Below are positions 59,201 through 64,000 of a DNA stretch of 64,000 nucleotides, one piece after another. Within the stretch, counting starts at the first letter, position 1. The number at the start of each line of letters is the position of its first letter. The position numbers and the translations under genes are program-made. A model generated the notes under the pieces. It saw nothing but the letters and a program-made list of their open reading frames with translations, searched no databases and was not told the DNA's origin. The DNA comes from Malachius bipustulatus (taxonomy: Eukaryota > Arthropoda > Insecta > Coleoptera > Melyridae), in NCBI GenBank assembly GCA_910589415.1, contig OU342639.1, forward strand, positions 24,064,268 through 24,128,267. The letters run 5' to 3'.

Positions 59201-60539
59201 CTCGATGAGAAGCTGCTCCATCCGAATTACTAAGTTTAACGAAATGTAATAAAGAGTGGTGCCGACCTGCACACTCCTTACACGAATGAGAAGAGGGGCA
59301 CTGCTTCACCAAGTGTGAAGGGCCAAAACAATTTAGGCACAAGCGCGCTGCCTTCACAGCCTCAAAACGCTTGCGCGGGTCCAACTTCAAAAAAGAACGA
59401 CAATTCGAGATCGGGTGTTCTCCATTACAATGGAAGCACGACTGCTTCGATGAAGACGCACTCGACGTTGACAAAAATGCATGTGAATTCCTCGATTCCA
59501 CTTTTCCACCAGACTTGACGCTACTCCGCTTACCAACGACTGCAGACGGAGATAGGTCATTCCCCAAAGATGATTCCAATGCACGACACTGTGACGACAA
59601 AAACTTGTGCAAATCCTGATATGATGGAAACTCTTCAGATGCAAATTGGAGTTCGAAACGCTTTCGAGTAGCGTTATCCAATTTCTGTAGCAACCAGTTG
59701 AACAAAGTGAAATCCCAGAGAGAGACGCCTGAGACCTGACCCAAAGCTGTAATATTTTCCGAAAAGGTATTCAACAATTCACGAAGCGATTGTGAGGAAT
59801 CAGAATCCGTTATTTTGGGAGCATTACAAATCGCCTGCCAATAACACGTCGCAAGTACTCGCTCATTCTGATACCTTTGGACAAGAGTATCGAAAGCTAT
59901 CACATAATTGTCATCTGTCAGTGGTAAATGTTTGACAAGGGTAAGAGGTTCCTTTGACAAAGTCGAAACTAAATACTGGAACTTCTCAATTGGAGCTAAC
60001 GAATCATTCGAATGAATCAAAGTCCTAAACAAATCATAATAAACCGACCACATCCTCAACGAACCATCAAAAGTAGGTATACCGATACGAGGCAATTTCA
60101 CATGTGAACTTGCAGAGGGGGGTAGCGCGGGAGCACCAGACTGTCGACTATTTAACGATTCACTCGAACCATGACGTGATTTCACCACCGTATCCTGAGT
60201 CGATTCCAACGACAATTGAACCGCTCTAATCTGAAAATAAACCGAATCAACTTCGATAAGTAGTCCCGAGTATGATTTCCAAATCTCCGATGACACATCT
60301 ACGACCAAAGCACTCTTATCTGCCGACTCAACCGTAATCAGGATATTTCTATCAACCTCCTGCACCTGATTGTACAAATCTGAAGCGCTGTCGCATGCAG
60401 CCAGGACAATAAAACGCGACTTTTCATCAATGGGTGCTGAAACTACTGTCAGAATCGAGTTCAAACGAGTCAAAAACTTCGAAACAGAAGCGTTTGCTCC
60501 GACCAAAGTGTTGGACATTTTGCTAAAGAGTATCAACAA
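56265..60539 (-). CDS. BEL/Pao Gag-protease-RT-RNase H polyprotein, truncated
   Basis: 1424 residues from an ATG about 505 nt after the 5' LTR (a second Met is at residue 8). Domains: Gag region (about 145-340, LPRIGIPTFDGSLRMWSVYY); zinc knuckles at about 365-430 (CFHCNGEHPISNC and CLNCFGPSHLVKQC); retropepsin with catalytic Asp501 in SLIDSGSQSSFI; RT with FDASAKA and the catalytic YVDD (residues 920-923, 57771-57782); RNase H from HAFCDAST (Asp1098) with WSDSSVALSW; and the first half of the integrase zinc finger (IHRGNLHPGV). The stop (TGA at 56265-56267) falls where related elements have Trp, so it is probably a TGG-to-TGA mutation; the same frame continues beyond. RT and protease look intact. 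Confidence 0.93.
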   Translation of the reverse strand: MLILFSKMSNTLVGANASVSKFLTRLNSILTVVSAPIDEKSRFIVLAACDSASDLYNQVQEVDRNILITVESADKSALVVDVSSEIWKSYSGLLIEVDSVYFQIRAVQLSLESTQDTVVKSRHGSSESLNSRQSGAPALPPSASSHVKLPRIGIPTFDGSLRMWSVYYDLFRTLIHSNDSLAPIEKFQYLVSTLSKEPLTLVKHLPLTDDNYVIAFDTLVQRYQNERVLATCYWQAICNAPKITDSDSSQSLRELLNTFSENITALGQVSGVSLWDFTLFNWLLQKLDNATRKRFELQFASEEFPSYQDLHKFLSSQCRALESSLGNDLSPSAVVGKRSSVKSGGKVESRNSHAFLSTSSASSSKQSCFHCNGEHPISNCRSFLKLDPRKRFEAVKAARLCLNCFGPSHLVKQCPSSHSCKECAGRHHSLLHFVKLSNSDGAASHRVEPPPVASTVAMSSLPSFQDVRSRSRSNTTVLLATACIEVQDKWGNYQVVRSLIDSGSQSSFITDRCRKRLGLHLNRSSTPISCLGHVTLGSAQGSSDCIIRPVGVPSPTFKVSTLVLPNICGKLPSVDISPSKALDNLKLADPNWYTPGSVDVLLGADIFPNIVHGGYLSGSDNCPAAMNTTFGWVLLGTISSKVAGEVQACFASVDSTLEETLKAFWRVEEVPSVEVCSNEEQEAESLFVESHYREESGRFGVLLPFKDSKELPIFNDSLNVADRRLLALERRLSRLPHIRDMYVEFMKDYLEAGHMSLVPLESESANSYYIPHHCVFKDPGVSMSSDVSSLAPVSSKIRVVFDASAKASNNLSLNDTLLIGPKLQNDITSVLLRFRENKFVFTCDIRQMYRQILVGDSHRQYQLIRWRFSEKDPIRSYKLNTVTYGVSSSPYLAIRCLLQLAQENSEKFPLASKAIRLGLYVDDFAIGANQIEETLELRNQLISLLQLGQFELRKWSANNPQLLQDLPVEHCQQQSSNFDSESDLSVKILGLQWQSATDSFSFMVKSIDSPCTKRSILSEVAKIYDPLGFLCPLTFMAKRVIQHLWYLGLDWDEDPPADVVEKWNRYKSTLHVLSKLTIPRCLVPEGSFVSCQLHAFCDASTAGYAGVVYYRFEDADGNVQVRFVTAKSRVAPLKPLSVPRLELCAAVLLSDLVSFVLEQGPQSIVVDKVFAWSDSSVALSWIKSSPHRWKTFVSNRVVHIQDRIPPDCWNHVRSGDNPADVASRGLLPEELVGASAWWAGPEFLRLPLESWPALFPIAPTSDVELEKRNIVLFATIEISDVDVLLKRFSSLRKIQGIIARCFRFTNNCRAVNRTTGALSVSELHAALMHIVRIVQSSVFSSELEKIRSGKPCAKYLQSLSPFIDDFGILRVGGRLLHSGLAFDAKYPALLPGRHRLVELLIDQIHRGNLHPGVNTTHYLLQQNF

Positions 60540-61017
60540 AACACTAAAGCAATAAACGAATAAGGGTTATTTTTTACACCTGTAAAAAATACAACGACAA
60601 CGAAATACGAACAATAACTAAAAATAAGTACCTAACCAAGTGAAGGTTACTTATTTAAAAACGAGTTGAAAATAAATTATTGAATTCGAATTCACCAAAA
60701 ACAATACTTAAGATACCGAGTGTACCCAGTATACCGTGAATACAAAATCAATATTCTGCCCTGCGAATTCAGAGAGAAAATATTCCAACTATATTTACAG
60801 AAGTTTTTAAAACGAACACCTGCAACGAACGAAGAAGTGGAGTGAGGTAGAATGGAGTAAAATAGTGGAATGGGTGAAAATGCCGTCTGGCGTCCTTTGG
60901 ATCGACTATTTCGAATCCGTCTGACCTACAAACAGGCTACCTTAACACAGTGAGTGAGAAACTAATTTCAAACAAATGATGCAACCAATTAATGAACTAT
61001 ATTTCCACGAGCTTTCC

Positions 61018-61044
61018 TATCCGACTACGGAGGGACCAAAAAAA
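61018..61044 (-). promoter_or_regulatory. Candidate primer-binding site region of the minus-strand BEL/Pao element
   Basis: On the minus strand the leader begins TTTTTTTGGTCCCTCCG directly after the 5' LTR. The core TGGTCC.TC is shared with the leader of the other BEL element (ACTGGTCCTTCGAC at 9423), although the two families are otherwise dissimilar. The tRNA is not assigned. Confidence 0.5.
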
Positions 61045-61606
61045 TGTTAACTCCGCGTCAAAGAGCAACACGAAATATTAACGACGCGATTCGATCCTGA
61101 AAGGGGGCTAAATTAATGCGGCTCGATGCCGCGATGGTAATACCGAATCGCCACGGATGACAGGATCAAAATTTAGGGAAGGACCAGGCTGTAATTGCCA
61201 ATGATTGACAGGAACACAATTATTAATAATTATCGAAATTACTGACCTTGTGTCTTGTCCGACTAAAGGGGCACTTGTTTTAATTTGCGAGATGTTGTAA
61301 CTATTATTATTGTTCACTCTGCTTCACTATGTAGGTACCCACGATTGTTCCACTACTTTATACCGCTTCCTTATTTAATTAAAGAACTAGGTATCCCGTT
61401 TCCGTAACACCAGCATCGACGAGTCTGGTACGAACGGCACTCTTGGTCGAGCTCTCTCCTCTCTCGATGTTAAACCTCGACTCTCCGTGTGGTCTCTCCA
61501 GTCAGGTGTCCTTTTTCTTTCTTCCCGATGTGTAAAGGGAGAGGAAGGGGTAGGAAACGGTGGTGTCTTAGAGAATACGAATCGATTATTCGCCTAAGAC
61601 GAAACA
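61045..61606 (-). repeat. 5' LTR of the minus-strand BEL/Pao element
   Basis: 562 bp, matching 55140-55701 except one base; flanked on the right by the TATTA duplication. Confidence 0.95.
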
Positions 61607-61611
61607 TATTA

Positions 61612-64000
61612 TGAAAATCCCTAGGGTTTTGACATACATTCCTTGACATCTACAAGGAATTCAAAAAGTCGAGCAAAAACATTTTATAGAAATGGGTCTT
61701 CCTTATCTTGGGTAATTTAAAATTACTATGATAAACCTCGTGTGATTTATGTATTCTGTTTATGGCAGATTTCAAAGATTGCAGACTTATATACACATAC
61801 CTAGATATTGTTAATACCGGGATTTTAATGTCTTCGTTGGATCTCGTGCCCTATTTGCTGTAACATCATGAAATTTAAATCATTGTTGAATATTTAAATA
61901 AGCCGTCGCATATTAGAAGTGAAATTCTGTGAGAATCATCATACCTCAGACTTGGTTTCTCGAAAGCTTTGCCCTACATTAATGGAGTATTCTTAGGGAA
62001 TTTGCATTTCTAATTGCTTCGTATAATATTAAAAGGTTGTCTTATTTTTATCTTAAATCGATTGTTTATAAATGGAACTTCTGCCTTTGAAAAATTTATT
62101 CCATTTCCTTTTTAAATTATACAATTCCATGAATACAGCATCGGAAACTGGTATCGATTTTCGATACGAATGCAATGAAAATAATATGAATGAAATACCT
62201 ATGATTGAATAAAAATTTTACAAATATAAGATCGTACAATATGTAAGTAACTACAATCGATTTACAAGACTGCAATCAGCTTACGAAACGTAATCCATTC
62301 AAGCATATTTTATTTGAACTAGAATGGCATTTCACAAAATAAAACCGACATATCAAAGCGATTTTCTATAAAAAATAAGAGACATATTTTTTTATTTTAG
62401 ACGACGTGTAAACCATATCTATTTCAAGTGCAGACATTCAACTTTTATCTCATGTGTAGCACTATCTAGATAATTTTTCGTAAGAGTAATTGTTGGAAAA
62501 TGTAAAACTAAGTGGATTTTAAATCCTTTGTCATCCTGGTTTACATGAAAAAATCCATTGAAATTTAAACTGACGTTGTATACTGATAGCTGTGGTAGGA
62601 TAGTGGATAGTTTGAAATGAGTGCGATCATCGATTGAAGTTTTGATTGTTTTATTTTTTCTTATGCTACTCGTACATCAAGTATTCTGTTTACGAGTCGG
62701 AGAAACTTATACTTTTCCATTAGGGTGAAAAAAAACAGTAAATAAGGCCTCCACGATTGACGAAATAGCATCATTGGTGAAAGAATATTTTGTATTTTTA
62801 TTGATCTTACCTTGTTTGGTGTTGTTTTTCGAGCGCAAAGTGTCACGTTTTAGTTTAGTCTGTAAACATATTTAACATATTCCTAAAAAAGGTTCGATGG
62901 AAAGAATAGCAGTAGTGGAACAATGTAGTTTCTTCCACTGCGGCTTTAAAAACAGCAAAAACACAGGGAGAATTCGTAGCTAGGCATTCTTCTTGTTCAA
63001 ATTCGACGATCTAAAATTTTCCTGTCCTTATCAGGGAACACTCATACCTACATAGTATTTCTAAAGGAACAAATTCAATATCTAGTACAAACAGATTATT
63101 CAGAACAATAAAAAATCATATATTACCCGCAATGCGCTTTCCTATTACAATTCTCTTTGGTTTACCCCTCCTGGCTTTCATTATTGATCGAAGTTTGTTG
63201 AATTATAAAAGTTGGTGATATTTTGTAATTTTTCATGGTTTTTGATAATTATCTGCATGATTGTTTTAGGTGGGCTTTTTGCAACTTATCAAGAAAAAGG
63301 GACTTGGGATAACACACTTCTTTTGTTTTCAATTTAAATAATTTCATTTGTAAGCAATAAAATCATTCAGAAAAATTCAAATAATATAAAAATTACTGTT
63401 CAAGAACTGTACTGCGAGGAACTGTTCAAGACTGTGAACAGATCTCTGACTTTCAGCAACAATTTATTGAAATTTTCCTTATTTCATATCTTTCAAGTTT
63501 TCCAGAATATTTTATCAATCGCTGTTGTATTATTTATACAGTTCCTTTTGCATTCTAATCTGTAGACTCGAAGGCGGCTCGATTGATTCCCGTCGTCTCA
63601 AATCCATCGATTTGGAAACAATTCGTTCAAGTATTATCGCAAATTTTATGCGCAATGAGATGTCGCTCCGTTTTTCTGACACAACAAACAATATGCTGAC
63701 AATATCTGATAAAGAGGGAGGCTAGATTATCAGTAGCCTTGATGATTTTTTTTACTATTAACTAGTTTTTTTCTAGGCGTTAAGATGAATATTCAGTAAA
63801 TGAAATCGGCCCCTTTTGAAAGGACCAACCGTTTTTTAGATGAAGGATGTTAATTTTCACATATTACTTAAATAGGCCAGCTTATTGTGAACAGAAATAG
63901 AAAGAAAGTCGAAAAGTGGATCTGTAAGAATAATACTTGATATTTTCTTTCTAAATTTTCCAGCCTGATGATGGAACATAAGAAACAAGTTGGGAGTTCT
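61612..64000. other. Intron sequence to the window end, no gene recognised
   Basis: No receptor exon or TE coding motif found. The open frame at 63525-63725 (66 residues) has no recognisable domain and lacks exon-like flanks. Probably still nAChR intron. Confidence 0.45.

Larger units (their letters stand above)
55140..61606 (-). mobile_element. BEL/Pao-type LTR retrotransposon on the minus strand, young but defective
   Basis: This 6,467-bp element has two 562-bp LTRs differing, as far as I can see, at one base (GCCTAGGACG versus GCCTAAGACG). It has a perfect 5-bp target duplication TATTA (55135-55139 and 61607-61611). The single long frame encodes Gag, protease, RT, RNase H and the start of integrase. 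It ends at a nonsense codon, and the integrase core is deleted. It is a different family from the element at 9194: LTR length and protein sequence differ. Confidence 0.96.

Noticed and set aside
56535..60555. Plus-strand open frames opposite the second BEL polyprotein
   Set aside because: Complementary shadows of a real 1424-codon frame; no independent motifs.
63525..63725. Open frame near the window end as the next nAChR exon
   Set aside because: Its translation does not resemble the cytoplasmic loop or TM4 and it lacks matching splice sites.
1..64000. CRISPR-like arrays, rRNA or tRNA genes
   Set aside because: No regularly spaced direct repeats with unique spacers and no convincing RNA gene were seen; the setting is an animal genome.

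Overview
The window looks like insect genomic DNA: AT-rich, with two protein-coding exons of a nicotinic acetylcholine receptor (nAChR) subunit in a sea of insect-type transposable elements (TEs). The only host gene I can support is an alpha6-type nAChR subunit on the + strand. One exon (6621-6696) encodes the region before loop C. The next (38541-38932) encodes loop C with its vicinal Cys pair and transmembrane segments TM1-TM3. They splice in phase across a 31,844-bp intron. The following intron runs on past the window end (over 25 kb), and earlier exons must lie upstream.

The first intron is nearly all mobile DNA. From left to right it holds: a Tc1/mariner-type element (7479-15601) with inverted repeats over 500 bp, split by a young BEL/Pao LTR retrotransposon (9194-15131); a 3' fragment of a non-LTR element; three large fold-back (long inverted-repeat) elements (16601-17459, 17985-19217, and 19612-20457 nested in an older one); diverged fold-back pieces near 22.1-22.9 kb; a tandem Harbinger-derived element (23208-24687); two Crypton-like tyrosine-recombinase remnants; a Jockey/CR1-like fragment; an I-group non-LTR element with RNase H (31679-34603); and the RNase H part of a second I-group element (37050-38060).

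Upstream of the first exon are two more non-LTR fragments, one split by a 1.15-kb fold-back element (4009-5157). Downstream of the second exon the intron holds a Penelope-like remnant (42190-42880), a possible Ty3/gypsy LTR with leader (43167-43809), a near-perfect 1.2-kb palindrome (51738-52940), an R1-type 3' end on the minus strand, and a second BEL/Pao element on the minus strand (55140-61606). That element has nearly identical LTRs but a nonsense codon and a large integrase deletion.

The host exons have intact splice sites and reading frame, so the receptor gene is probably functional despite the TE load. Both BEL insertions have perfect 5-bp target-site duplications and one LTR mismatch each, so they are recent. 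No tRNA, rRNA or CRISPR feature was found. Long stretches (parts of 1-2.4, 24.7-27.9, 34.6-36.5, 38.9-42.2, 44-51.7 and 61.6-64 kb) hold nothing I can name.
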